NCBI GenBank assembly: GCA_008638375.1
Contig: CM018051.1
Location: 40,370,177 to 40,434,176, forward strand
Direction: 5' to 3'
DNA length: 64,000 nt
Source: Nyssa sinensis
Lineage: Eukaryota; Streptophyta; Magnoliopsida; Cornales; Nyssaceae
Within the stretch, counting starts at the first letter, position 1, and the number at the start of each line of letters is the position of its first letter. The translations under genes and the position numbers were made by a program. Positions 48,519 through 61,132 of the stretch are shown here, piece after piece. The notes beneath the pieces were generated by a model that was given only the letters and a program-made list of their open reading frames with translations, was not told where the DNA came from and searched no databases.

Positions 48519-49981
48519 TGATGAGTGTGCAAAATTGCATTTTAAATACCTTATTATTAGACTAAATTGCTAGACTGTGAATAGGAATGCTGGGATATAA
48601 TTGATTTTATTAAATTTAATTTTTATTCACAGTGAGATGGATTTGAGCATTATTTAATATTTTGAATCTCAAATATAGCTTTATTTGTTAGTAGGAGATA
48701 ATTTGCGATAGTGCTGCACACTTGACATTTTTGAAGCTTTGTTTTTTGAATTTTATATTTAAATTTATTTTGATGGCAGTCGCAGTCGCACTATACTTAA
48801 TTAGACCCATGAACTTCAATTCCTTAAAGCCGTCCAACCATTGCGGCTGAAGCCAGAAGAAAAGAATATAAAAAGAGCCTGAAGAAAGTCAAGCAAGTGG
48901 GGCCCGACTGCTTAAAGAACAAAAGAAAGAAGAAGCAAAGGAAATTAAATGGAGGCAGCGTGGGGCCCATGTTGTGCGGAGGATTTGAGAAGTGAAGTTG
49001 TGTGTAGTGAGGCTTGGTATTGGCACGGCTGTGCGGCGCACATGGGCTTTGCAAGGCTGAGGTGCGTTAGGGCTGTTTGAGGAAAAAAGTCCTGCGGCTG
49101 AGATATAAAAAGAAAATATAGAAAACATAAAGGGAGGGTCCTGCGGCTGGCAGAAAATATAGAACAGAGAACAGGGACGTGCGGCGGCGCAGGGTCCTGG
49201 CGCAGAGAAGAAGCCACAGCCACTCCATGGCGCGATTATTTTCCATGAGGTTTATGTTATCCGTCCTCTACATGGGTAACTAAATTTTTAAGTGGGGTTA
49301 GGGATGAACTTGCATATTAGATGGTTATTTTAATTTATTTTTGATTCCTGTACGTGGTTTTTATTTATTAAATTCTTTGATGATCATTCGCAATTTAGTG
49401 TTGGATTTTATTCTCTGAATAATTAAAGGGTTCAGTCTGTTTATAGATTCAGTCATGCTTTTTCTATTGAATGGATTAATGTTTTGATTATTTTTGGAAC
49501 AATTAGTTATTTATATTGATTCAACTCTCTGCTGTAATATTGCTCGTTGGGTATATTGTCGTCGTTGGTTTTTTTCAATGTGAATAATAATTTGAGTGAT
49601 TTAAAAGTGTTGAATGATATTTCAAAGGGTTATTTTCAGTTTAATTTTGGTTCATAATTTTATATCTTCCGATTGAGATTTTTGGAATTTAAATTCTCAA
49701 TTGAGTTATCAGTGAGTTAAAAATAATTAAAATACCATATATGTGCAAGGGATTCCTGACACTCCACCGTTCGTTAAATTTGAATACTTTGTCCATTAAT
49801 CAGTCTATTTAATTTTTATTTGCAATCAAAATCACTTTTCATATTTTATTTTATTGTTAACCGTTTAATACTTTCTTTAGTTTCAGAAATTCTGTTTATT
49901 GTTCTTTTAAATTTGTCTTCTTGTGGAATCGACACCCCAAAGCTACACTACAACTACCGCGTTATTCTTTGGGCGTAATCA
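48519..49981 (+). repeat. Element J 3' LTR
   Basis: 1463 bp, same ends as the 5' LTR. It differs by scattered substitutions and lacks the 27-bp duplication. Confidence 0.93.
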
Positions 49982-52135
49982 GGAGACCTTGGATCCACTA
50001 GATGGGGGTAGTTACCTCAAACCTCTATCAGTGCCTAAAATATGTCCACAAAAATAAAGTTCTCATTATTAAAAGTTGTTAGCCCACTGCCCAGGAATGT
50101 CATGCCCTCGCACTTAAAGAAAGATGTCCCAAATAACAATTATAGTACCATCGTGAAGGGGAAAACTCTTCATCTTCATAACTTAATAAGGCCAAAGAAT
50201 GTCATTCTAAGATTGATGAGCCACTGAGTCCTAGAGGAAGGGACATCGCGGTCAAACCAATAAAGGAGCCCATCAAAGTGCTTGTCAGCACTGAAGATGA
50301 GGGAAAATACTTGTACGTTAGTTCGACTCTGTCTCTTTCAGAGCAAAATGAGATTGTTAATTTCTTGAAGGCCAACCTTTCGTTATTTGCTTGGGAAACC
50401 AGAGATATAGAGGGAATAGATCCTGACTTTATCTCTCATAAGTTGATGACGGATTCAAACCATGTTCGAATAAGACAGAAAAGGAGGCCATTTGCCCCAG
50501 AAAGTCACAAAATCATTAATAAAGAAGTCCAGAGGTTGCTTAACGCAGGAATGATAAGAGAGGTGTTCTACCCTGAATGGTTTGCCAATATAATTCTTGC
50601 AAAGAAGAAAAAAAGAAAATGAAGAGTCTGTGTCGATTATACCAACCTTAACAAATCTTGTCCTAAAGATAGCTTTTCTCTTCCTAGAATCGATCAACTC
50701 GTTGATGTCACGATAGGTCACGAGCTCATGAGTTTCATGAATTCTTACTTTGGGTACAATCAAATCCAAATGTATTTTTCAGATCAAGAAAAAATAGCTT
50801 TCATATCAGAGCGAGGTCTCTATTGTTATAGAGTGATGTCGTTCGGTTTGAAGAACGCTGGAGCCATGTATCAGAGGCTTATAAATAGAATGTTTGGCCT
50901 CTAGATTGGGGATATAGTGGAAGTCTACATTAATGATATACAATTAAAAAGTGTTCGAAAGGGTGACCACATCCAGCACTTAACCCAGACATTCGACATC
51001 CTCAAGAAGCACAAAATGAAACTTAATCCATTAAAATGTACCTTCGAGATCACAGAAGAAAAATTCTTAGTTTCTTAATTTCTTAGAGAGGAATCGAGGT
51101 AGACCTCGCACAGATCAAGGCTATAATTAAACTAAAATACCCTAGAATTAAGAAAGATATTCAAGGGTTAAATTGAAGGATAGCAGCACTGAATAGGTAT
51201 ATCTCTAAATTTACGGATCGGTGCCTCCCATTCTTTAAAGTCTTGAGGGGGAGTAAGGCCTTAGAATGGACCTCTGAATGTGAAAAGGCTTCCAACAACT
51301 CAAGCAGTACTTAGCCTCTCCCGATCTCTTTTCAAAACTAGTGTCAAGGGTTAAATACTCCTATACTTAGCCGTGTTAGAGAATGCTGTTAACTCTGCAT
51401 TGATCAGGGAAGACAAATGAGTTCAGAGGCCAGTTTTCTATGTCAGTAAAGCACTTTTGGATACCAAGACAAGGTATTCTGAAATTGAAAAAATGGCTTT
51501 AGCCTTGGTGATATCTGTTTAGAAGCTCAGACCATACTTTCAAGCTCATCTTACAGTGATCCCCACATCCTATCCTCTAAAGTCAGTCATACACAAACTT
51601 GAAGTATTGGGATGATTGGTCAAATGGTTTGTGGAACTAGGAGAATTTGACATATCCTATGTTCCACGGACTGCTATCAAAGCTCAAACACTAGCAGACT
51701 TCATAGCTGAGTTCACCAAAACACAGCACTCAAAAGCTTAAATGGCTGCGAACAATCTGGGATGGCTACTTTAATTGATGGTTCATCTACAAATAAGGGC
51801 TCCAGAGTATGTACAATACTACAATCCACTGAAGGGATTATAACCGAAAAAACCTTTAGCTTGGGATTCAGATCCTCTAACAACGAAGCCGAGTACGAAA
51901 CACTTATCATTGGGATAAAACTAACTCTGGAATGTAAAGCTCTGGACCTTGACGCATTTTTTGACTCTTAACTTGTAGTTAGTCAAGTTTTGGGAGAATA
52001 TTCTACCAAAGATAGCAGAATGACCAGATACTCAGAGCTGGTGGAATCACTAAAGAAATCTCTCCACAAATTCACTATTTAGAAGATTGAAAGAAATCAA
52101 AACTCTAGGGCAGATGCTTTAGAGAATATGGCTCC
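49982..52135 (+). pseudogene. Element B pol: reverse transcriptase and two RNase H domains
   Basis: After the end of protease copy 2, the frame 50278-50622 starts the RT (NKEVQRLLNAGMIREVFYPE). VCVDYTNLNKSCPKDSFSLP follows, and then the catalytic motif, here VYINDI (50933-50950): the first Asp of the YxDD pair is Asn, which should inactivate the enzyme. The first RNase H has FYVSKALLDTKTRYSEIEK (about 51437). The second, at 51762-52100, has LIDGSSTNKGS, SSNNEAEYETLIIG and a DS.LVVSQ end with a stop inside. Two RNase H domains in a row are typical of the Tat branch. Confidence 0.9.
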
Positions 52136-53420
52136 CCATCTCAAACCTGAAAGGGATTTAATGGTAAAAATATCTTATCAATCAAAACCCAGCATTGAAA
52201 TATCGCAAGCCCTTCAAATTTCAGATCAATCCCCGAACTGGATGACTCCCATTATCAAATTTCTAACAGATGGATCCCTTCTAGAGGATAAAAACCAAGC
52301 AAGAAAAATTTGAATCAGGGCAGCTCGGTACTTAATCCTTAATGAAAACCTATACCAAAGGTCTTACACACAACCCTTCCTACGGTACTTAACTCTAGAA
52401 GAGGCCCACTATGTTTTGGCCAAAATACACTAGGGGATATGTGGCAACCATAATGGTAGAAGAACCATAGCCACCGAGCACTGACTCAGGAATACTACTG
52501 GCCTAGTATGCTAAAACAAGCTAAGGAATACGTTCAAAAGTGTGACAAATGTCAACGTTTTGCTTCTTACCAATATCAACCTCAGCACGAACTCATCCCT
52601 ATTATGAGTCCTTGTTGCCCAATCGGGAATGAACATCATAGGACCATTGTCAAAAGCCTTTCAGTACTAGAAATTCCTGCTAGTCACCATTAACTACTTC
52701 TCTAAATGGGCAAAAGTGAACCACTGACCCACATTATTGAGATAAAGGTCAGGAACTTCACTTAAAAAATTATCATGTATAGGTTCAGTATACCTTGAGT
52801 CATTATTTCAGACAATGGGGCGCAGTTTACCAAAAAGGTATTTGAAAAGTTCTGTAAAGACCTGCACATCAATCACCACTTCTCCTCTCCAAGGCATCCT
52901 TAGGCTAACGAGTAGGTCGAGGTCACCAACTGTACTATTCTTGAGGCCATAAAGAGAAAGTTAGAAGAAGCCAAGGGAAGATGGGTCGAAGAGCTCCTTG
53001 GGGTTCTCTAAGCCTACCGAACTACTAGAAAAGCCCCAACTATGGAGACACCATTTTTGCTCGCTTGTGGTACTGAGGTAATCATTCCTATGGAGATTGG
53101 TATGTTGAGCCTCAAAACAGACCTCTTTGACTAAGAGATCAATGACCAACAACTTGTAAAAAATCTAGACCTTCTAAAAGAAAGGCCTAAGTAAGTTCGA
53201 ATCAGGACTAAAGCTACCGGCAAATAATGGTCAAATATTTTAACAAAGGGTCAAAACCTATCAATTTCCAGCTCAGAGACATTTTCCAGAGAAAAGTGTT
53301 CCTAAACACTAAAGATCCTACCATGGGGAAGCTCTCCCCTAATTGGAGGGGCCTTAAAAAGTAACCAAGATTGTCAAACCTACAACTTATTAGATGGAAG
53401 ATTTAATTGGAAAGTTTGTA
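52136..53420 (+). pseudogene. Element B integrase
   Basis: A spacer is followed by the zinc-binding end (AKEYVQKCDKCQRFASYQ, about 52515), the core with VIISDNGAQFTKKVFEKFCK (about 52800), KRKLEEAKGRWVEELLGVL and YRTTRKAPTMETPFLLACGT, and a decayed C-terminus near 53400. Many stops. It matches A at 5200-4230. Confidence 0.88.
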
Positions 53421-53496
53421 CCCAGGCCTTGGAATATCGAACACTTATGCAAGTATTATCAATAATAGATTTATTTTTGATTTCGAGCTGGTTATC

Positions 53497-53870
53497 AATG
53501 TACAGACCCTTAAAAACCTTGTATTCATTACAAGCGTTACAGGTCTGGTCTATTTTACTCAATGTACAGACCCCTAAAAACTTTGTATTCATTACAAGCG
53601 TTGCAGGTCTAGTCTATTTCACTTAATGTACAGACACCTAAAAAACTTGTATTTGTTACTAGTGTTACAAGTCTGGTCCACTTTATCAATGTACAGACCC
53701 CAAAAAACCTTGTATTCATTACAAGTGTTTTAGACCTGTATATTTTATGTTATCAGCACACAGATGCTTAATAAACCTTATTTTATTATAAGTGTTACAA
53801 GTGTGCAGTTCTGTATGTTCTGTTATTTAGATCTCTGAAATTCCTTATAAGTGCTTTAGAGTCTTTAGAA
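53497..53870. repeat. 64-bp tandem array, 3' region of element B
   Basis: Units start at 53497, 53561, 53625 and 53688 with AATGTACAGACCC, then decay towards 53870. It is related in reverse complement to the array of about 91 bp in element A and holds the same position between integrase and the antisense gene. Confidence 0.9.
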
Positions 53871-55234
53871 AAACTTATGTTTTTCTACTGGTTTGGATAT
53901 TGAAGAAATTATTTTAAAATTAGATATAACGCAAAGATATCCAACTAGACACAAGGTTTGAAGTAATAGAAACTTCATATATTAGAAACCCCAAAAATGG
54001 GAAGGTTACAAGATCGGAAGAGCAGAAAAAAAAAATTACAAAACTCCTAAACTAATGATCTTCGGTAGGAAGGGCTTCTTGCTCAGGATCAGTACCTTCT
54101 AACAAGGGGGTCTGAGGAAGGCTCATCACAACCTTATCTACCGGGACCTCATCCACTCTAAAGATATAAAGGTCGAGATAAAGCTTTTGGATCTTCTTTC
54201 TAAATGTTTCATATCCATGATCCAAAAACTCCTCGCCTAATCTCTGCACCTCTTCCCTCAAATCTCTCTCCATCTCTTCTCTCCCCACTTGCATGCTACC
54301 GAAAAGTTTCTGAGCAGCAGCGACCTCGGAGTCCTTATTTTTTTCCTTAAAACCTCAAAATCTAAGGTTAAGGCATTCTTTCATGACTTTTGAATAGCGA
54401 GGGCAGTGAGAGACTCTTTCAACTTTTCTTCAAGGGAAAGAAATGCAAATCGGGCAGTCCCGAGTTGGAGCCTTGTTTCATCCAACTTGGCCTGAAGCTT
54501 GTCCACCCGTTATAACTCTTTAGGTCAGTCTATGATAGCGACCATGGCATGATTCGCCTATAAAACAAGAAAGTTAAACAAGTTAAAGGGATAGACTGTT
54601 AGAAAGACATAAGAAGAGATTACTAAAGTCAGATTTGGGCAAACTTACCCTCATGTGAGATACTAGGAGGTACTTGGCGATCTTGCGGGGCTTCAACCCC
54701 TTGAAGCTGCCAGTAGAAGAGCTCCAAGCCTCTTCATAGGATTTTTTTTATGGCAACTTCCCCCTATCTCTGCCATAGCCACTTTAGGGGGGACATCACC
54801 CATCTTCCCTTTACCTTGAGAGTTAGGGTAAGCAACACAGGCTTGAAGAGGGGGAGAGAGCTCGCAACGAGCAACAGGGAGCACCAGCTCCTCAGACACT
54901 GTGCGTTTAGGGGAACTAGGTCCCCCAACCTCGATCCTTTTTTTTTTTTGAGAGGGGCCTATCCAGCAGGGGTGGATGTCTCCCCAACCTTCTTCGATCC
55001 TGGTGTCCAACCTGAAAACACTATTTTCTTTAGGATCTCTGACTTGTCTGTTATAAGTTCTTCATCCATAAAGTTCTGAAGGGTAAGGATCTTGTCGTGG
55101 GGGCGGTCTTAGGGGCGAAGAAGTTTTTTATATTTCTCTTGCAAATCGGGGGTGAAGATTGACCTTCTCCAAGCCTTCTTATCTACGGTAGAAAAATTTT
55201 AAACATTGTCAATCAGATCAGAATAGAAGTATAA

Positions 55235-58200
55235 TGTCACATCCTGAACCCCACCCTACACGGATGTCGAGGACGTGATGCCAGTTAGCCGCCTTGCCGG
55301 TTTGCCGACTAACAATGCGACTAACTAAAGGCAAATTTCTGAACTTACCAATGAATTGCATTCCAAATGTAGGGTCAGAGCAATGGGATTTAAAACTTTT
55401 TATCTTGGGAATGCAACTCAGCTATGTACTGCAAGGGTATGTACTATAGAGTAAGTCTAAAACCAAACAGCTAATAACTCTAACCACAAAGCACATCTAT
55501 AATTAGACATATAACATAGAGCACATCTAATATCTCTAGAGTACCATTACCATGAGCCATGTCCCAATACATCTAATGCATATCAATGAAGTCAATCGTA
55601 CCATGTCACTCACCTGAATAACCAGATTCAATCCACAAGAGTCCAAGTCTCCACAAATCAGTGCCATCAGATCCTTTACTTGGAATGCCACTCGGCCCAT
55701 CCACGTCATATCATAGTGCATTATACTCCAATGGGGATAAATCCTTAAAAATGTAAGGATAATGGGGTGAGCTTAAATAAGCCCAGTGCGTAGCACAGGT
55801 TCCCTGTCATGGGTTTCAAAACCCGTTCTTGTTTACAAATCACATGGATAGTTTAGTGATTTCAAAAATAGCAGTTTTATAAATTCACTTAATGCAGTTA
55901 AGTAGAATAAAATAGAACCAATCTAAATGGAATAATCGATCAGAATAGACAGAACAGCACAGGATGCTAGCACATCAATCAGGAATATAGTCAATAAATC
56001 AATAAGACTAAAATCATATCATGTGTGATATAGTACGAAAAGGGTATGCATTTAAGTATTTGCATTTAAATAGTATAGCATACAAAACGGTACAGTGAAT
56101 CAAAATACAGTATCTAGACAGTGTAACTTATACACCAAGTCAGAAGTTCCAAGTTACTCACAAACTTTACGCTTATCTCCTTGTACAAATAATCTGATAA
56201 CCTCCAGATACGTCAATTACCTCATTGCATATCCTGAATAATCATCATCAATCACAGAAAAATCAGAATTCATCCATTCATGTCTCATTCATCATCTTAG
56301 GCATCTATCGGATTACCTAAGATAGCCTAGTAGCCTATTGCTCTTTCATCGGGTTTCATCCGAGGCTATTTCATTCTTTAATTAGGCTTAGTAGTTGTCA
56401 GGATTATAATTTAAGTCATTTAGACTTCAATTGTTATCAGTTAAGTACATATTTAACCTTAGGGGCAAAATGGTAATTTTATCATTCTTGTCCCGGACCC
56501 TATCGTGATCCTCAGAATAGTCCACATATCTTAAATATAAAGTTCTAAGTCTATTGGACTCAAATCTTTATCAGTTAAGTACTTATTTAATTTTAGGGGC
56601 AAAATGATAATTTTATCATTCTTGCCTTGGACCCTGTCGTGATCCTCAGAATAGTCCACATATCTTAAATATAAAGTTCTAAGCCTATTGGACTTAAATC
56701 GTTATCAGTTAAGTACTTATTCAACCTTGGGGGCAAAATGGTAATTTTGTCATTCTTGCCCTGGACCCTATCATGGTCCTCAGAATAGTCCACATATCTT
56801 AAATATAAATTTTAAGTCTTTTGGACTTCATTTGGTATCTACTTTTGATCATCGGGACACATTAGTCATTTCTCATTTTATACTTTGGCTATTCTGGAGT
56901 CTTATTTAGCCCTTCGATTTTTATAATTATGCTTATGATAATTTATCAAATCAGATTGACCTTAATTCGGCCCTTACTTTGCACTTACCATGCTCAGGGG
57001 TATTTTGGTCATTTTATGTTTCATGAGATTCTGACCCTGATTCGTCATTTAATCATATGTACAGTTTCGCGAGTGTCTGGGCTTCTATCGGTATTAATTT
57101 CGTCTCATTTGGACTTCAATTGGACTTTGTATAGCATTAGGGGCATTTTGGTAATTTCACATGTTGTATAACCAAACTTTTCAGGACCTCAGTTCATAAA
57201 ATGGACCTCACTATTAGGTCTAGAATGTCCAACATAATAAAAATGGACTATCTGTTAGTTTTATTTGGCCCTAGGAATCATTAGGGGTAGTACAGTCATT
57301 TACTATTTACGTGTCTGTATTTTTCAGGACTTAATTTCCTAAATCGGACTCCACCATTGAGTCTGGAATGCCCGAAATAGTAAAAATACACTGTTTATTT
57401 ATTTAATTTGGACTTCGTTTGACCTCTTCAATGTTCAAGGGTAAATAAGTAAATTTACCCAATTAATAAATAATTAAATAATTATTTTATTATTTATTTA
57501 TTTCCTAGGGGCTTATTTGCATTAATTTTTAAAAGTCTGGGCCAGAATACAAATACTTAGAACTGTTAGGGGTCAAAACATAAATAGGCAAAGCTCTGGT
57601 TCATTTGGGATTAAAATAAACCCTAAACTAGTTGGTTTTTAATTGGAAACCCTAAACCGGACTGGCACCATTGTGAACCAACCGGTTCAGTTAGGCCAGA
57701 GAACCGAAATAACATATCCCTTCTATTCCCAATTAGGCCCCTTATCCACGTTTTAGATTATTCTAAAACTTGATTCCAATTTCATACATCCGTAACCAAA
57801 CAGACTTATTTTACGTTTTCAATTTCGTGACATTTCAAAGACTGATTTCCTCTGCCATCCATCCCAAATTGTTCCTACAGGTTAGACCAACATCTTGGCA
57901 TTCATTTTGTGTCTAAATGTAAGCTCAAACGCTCGGTCCATGGTGGGATAGCCGAACCTGCAACTCCTTAGTAAACCTCCATTTCATCACCAAAACTAAC
58001 ATGGTTTGGCTTAAAATGATCCTCATGGCATGGGGGTTCAATCCTCATTCCAAAAACGTGGTTTAAAAGTCTAAAACAGGGTCTAGGTTTCATGGCTGAA
58101 ACCTGCAACTCAGGTTTTAAGGCTCATTTTTGAGCCATTTTGTCTGGTTCTTGTTGCAGTGAAAACCCTATGGCATCTAGTTAAAGTCCCTATCCTTCAA

Positions 58201-58444
58201 TAGAGATTTAATTCTAGTCGAATCAGACTTGCTGTATGGAAGGTTATCAATGGCAGTTTTGGGCACGGCTTGGTGTTCTAGGCTGTTTAGAGCCTCCTGG
58301 CCTTTCCCATTTTACTTAAAAACATCTCTTATTACTAGATTTACTCATGCATGCAGTTAATAGGGCTTAACTAGACTGAATCAGTGAACATAATTCAAAA
58401 GGAAAATTCTGAGCTTATGGGGTTTATACCTCTGAAACAGTGAG

Positions 58445-58483
<39 letters not shown>

Positions 58484-59436
58484 GCTCAGTTCTGCTCCTT
58501 TGGTTGTTGCCCCAGTCAGTTGTGTACTTCTTAGTTCCTTCCTCCTTCATGGTGCACTTAAGTGAAGCACACACCATGCTTGTCCACACTTGATCTCACA
58601 CAATCTCTCTTAGCAGCCCCCTCTCTCTCTAGATGCAGGTCTGTCCGTACACAAGGCACACACATATTGCTTGAGTCCCTCACTCATGGTCTGATTACAC
58701 ATCACACACACACACTTGGTGTTTTAAAGGTCAAGCTTACACATATGAGTGTACAATTATACATATACACATACATGTGAGGCTGATGTAGGAGCTGAGG
58801 TGGGGTGATGTGGCTGATGTGTGGTGATGTGAGCCAATGATGAAGGGTTTGCATGTATGGCTATTGGCCAATTTGGGAGGCAGACTTGGGTAACTTAGTG
58901 TTATATACAATTCTGTTGTATATATAGGCACAAAGATGTTGGCAACCAACTTGGTAATTTTTTGGGTGCATAAGGTCTTGCCCTACTTGGTTAAGGGTTC
59001 AAATCTCCTTGGCCTCACTTTTGCCCATTTTTTCACATTTTAGGCTTATGCCCTGTTTGGCTGAGCACAATTCTATTTTAGCTATTTCCTCCGTAATTTC
59101 TTTTCTGTTGCTCATTTTCTGAAACGGTTTCGTTCGGTCATTTCTTATTTCAGTTAGCTTCAATGTCAAGGGCCCCGTGTCGTTTATTATTTATTTGGGA
59201 TTTCCGTAGTTAGCTAATTCGAGTTCTGTTAGTATTAAAATGACATCATTTTTACCTAATTAATTGATAATTAGGTCTGGGTGTTACACCCTCTTCTCCA
59301 GACATGTTTAATTATTTTGTTGGTCTATCGTGACCATCGAGAGATTCCTGAGTAACTCCCTTGATTATTCTTCAAGTCGGATGCTAATTAATAATTAATA
59401 AATTAATTATTAATTAAACAGGGTCGAGGTGTTACA
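55235..59436 (-). mobile_element. Solo LTR G in intron 1 of the antisense gene
   Basis: 4202 bp with a perfect target duplication, tataa (55230-55234 and 59437-59441). Starts TGTCACATCCTGAACCCC and ends GGGTCGAGGTGTTACA; the minus strand is the sense strand. It contains a 134-bp tandem triplet (about 56461, 56595, 56729), the GGACTCCACCATTGAG-type module (57205, 57346), a (CT)n run (58447-58480), and an internal copy of the end phrase (GGTCTGGGTGTTACA, 59274-59288). No PBS, polypurine tract or gene. Confidence 0.93.
58447..58480. repeat. (CT)n microsatellite
   Basis: An uninterrupted CT run in solo LTR G. A matching GA run lies at 17014-17046 in solo LTR F, which lies in the opposite orientation, so both have the same polarity relative to LTR sense. 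Confidence 0.92.
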
Positions 59437-60187
59437 TATAATATTAGAAATAACGTCTAATGTTCGGTAGGCTCACCCTTAAAATCGGTGTGCCGAGGAA
59501 AGAAACTGCTCATGTTCTCGAGTCCTTATACTCCTAGCCATCGTTGACAAAAAAGTACCACTTCTTCCATATTTTGTTGGAAGTGGGTACCGAGGTCAAT
59601 GGCTTGAACCTTTTGTCGAATGACATACGAAACATCCCTTCTGACTTCTAGTATTGCCTGTCCATGTTACTTCTAATGAGGTTCAGATTTACCTAGACTT
59701 CGTTTTGGTGCCCTAGAATTAAGAAGGCCATCAACTCCCTCCAACTATTGATGTTTAGTTTGGCAGGACATATTTTGAACCAACTAAAAAACTCGGACAT
59801 TAAAGGATGAAGATGAAAGCGTACACCAACCTCAAACCATTCAAGGTAGGCGCAGATCTCTCCTCTCTCAATTTTTGATGGGCGATCTATAGCCCTCGGT
59901 ATTCTATAGAATGCATTTTTGCGAAAGTTAAAATTGACTTTTAAGGCACTTAACATGCCCTCAGTCATGGTAGTCTCACCCTCTTCTCTCCCATGAGGCT
60001 TGCCTAATGTACCAGCCTACCTATTCCTAGGTTCAAGGTGTGATTCGATTAGAAGCACTCCCGAACTATCACCTGAAACATTCCTAGCTTTATTACTTAA
60101 GACAAGGCCTAATGCCTCCTGATCTCCTATCTGTACGACCTCCTTTGCTTCCTCTCCTTTGCTTGACTTAGCATCAGAAGCAGCCAT

Positions 60188-60685
60188 TTTCCCAAGGTCG
60201 AACTCAAACAAAACAAAAAGGAAGAACAAAAAAAGGTAGAAGAAAAGGAACAAAAAACAAAAAGAATAAATAGAAAAGTATTTAAAATACTTTCACAATT
60301 GACCAGAAACTGGAAGGTTGATGACCGAAATGATCTTCAAGTACACCGAAAATCACCTTAAGGTTTTCTTCTTGCTCAGAAATGAACTTGGTGCTTTAGA
60401 GAGTTTGTAAAAAACTCTTCTTGAAGAGGTTTCTTCTATTTATTAGACCATTCAAAGAAAAGATGGCATTTATGGCTCTAAATCCAATCGACAGTTAGGA
60501 CGATAATGGCCTTGGTTGTTTAACTAGCGATTAATGCAATGATGAGGAATTAACTAACTCATCAAAACGGTTGTTTTATCGGAATGGGAAACAACACATT
60601 TAAAAAAAAATATGCGTGACTCTTTAGAAACCCTAGCCTCAGCTCTACACGGATCCTAAAGAACTGAGGCTCAAGGAGGAGTAGC
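60188..60685 (-). promoter_or_regulatory. Putative promoter of the B antisense gene and polypurine tract of B
   Basis: On minus a TATA-like taataaata (60436-60446) lies 259 bases before the ATG at 60187. Its surroundings resemble 900-1100 of element A. On plus, CAAGGAGGAGTAGC (60672-60685) directly precedes the 3' LTR and is the polypurine tract. Confidence 0.58.
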
Positions 60686-61132
60686 TGATATACCACAAAT
60701 TGACTACGGTATTTCAAAGTTACCGAGGTATGGCACGAGTCCTCCAAGAGTTCTTCGGTTTATTCAGCCAACGAAGTACGAACAATTTAGGGGTGAGGGA
60801 TTCTGAACTTGTCACCGCCTTCCATATCCTATCGACCTCATAATAAGGAAATAAAGTTCAATATGGAAACTACCATCTATGGATATCTACGAATCCCTAC
60901 TTTCATGACTCCTAATCCTACTCTAATTGGGAGATCTATTCCCTATAAATAAAATAGTAAGGTACACTTTCTAGTTATGTTCAATTATTCTCTTGAATTA
61001 CTGTCTTTATTTTTCTACTAACTTTATCATCGGAGTGGCTATTACTAGAGCCTTCCCGGTGACCTTCTAATTTCAAGTTCTTGACAGGTAGTTAAGAACG
61101 GGAAACCATTCGACCAAAAAAGAGCAACATCA
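60686..61132 (+). repeat. Element B 3' LTR
   Basis: 447 bp, TGATATACC...AACATCA, with a TATA box (60944-60951). It differs from the 5' LTR by point changes and a 23-base deletion. Confidence 0.9.

Larger units (their letters stand above)
43125..49981 (+). mobile_element. Element J: Athila-like Ty3/gypsy deletion derivative
   Basis: Flanked by a perfect target duplication, ggaga (43120-43124 and 49982-49986), inside protease copy 2 of B. LTRs 43125-44614 and 48519-49981 are nearly identical, indicating a recent insertion. The PBS matches tRNA-Asp and a polypurine tract precedes the 3' LTR, so both cis signals remain. The interior of 3.9 kb has gag but only scraps of RNase H and integrase. The gag and integrase-end sequences are those of the Athila branch. 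Confidence 0.93.
54052..60187 (-). pseudogene. Antisense extra gene of element B (PF04195-like), three exons, split by solo LTR G
   Basis: Exons on minus: 60187-59477, 55182-54649 and 54557-54052. Intron 1 (59476-55183; GTGAGC...AG) contains G; without G and one target copy it is 87 bp. Intron 2 (54648-54558) is 91 bp, GTAAGT...AG. Exon 1 starts AASDAKSSKGEEAKEVV and holds the conserved block ERGEICAYLEWFEVGVRF, SEFFSWFKICPAKLNINSWR and AFLILGHQNEV (PF04195-like). Exon 3 encodes a charged helical tail with REEVQRLGEEFLDHGYETF and RKKIQKLYLDLYIFRVDEV. Stops at about 60017, 59693 and elsewhere differ in position from those of the A copy. Function is unknown; nuclear or regulatory roles are guesses. 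Confidence 0.75.
32117..61132 (+). mobile_element. Element B: Tat/Ogre-type Ty3/gypsy retrotransposon with nested insertions
   Basis: Bounded by LTRs 32117-32586 and 60686-61132 with TGAT...ATCA tips. On the plus strand it encodes gag, protease (twice), RT, RNase H, a second RNase H and integrase, then a tandem array and a minus-strand extra gene. It is about 29 kb long, of which about 18.7 kb is later insertion: D (gag), J (protease copy 2) and G (antisense gene intron). The gag start, RT, integrase, array and antisense gene all match element A in order and sequence, so A and B are one family in opposite orientations on either side of the FERONIA island. Stops and frameshifts throughout. Confidence 0.92.
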
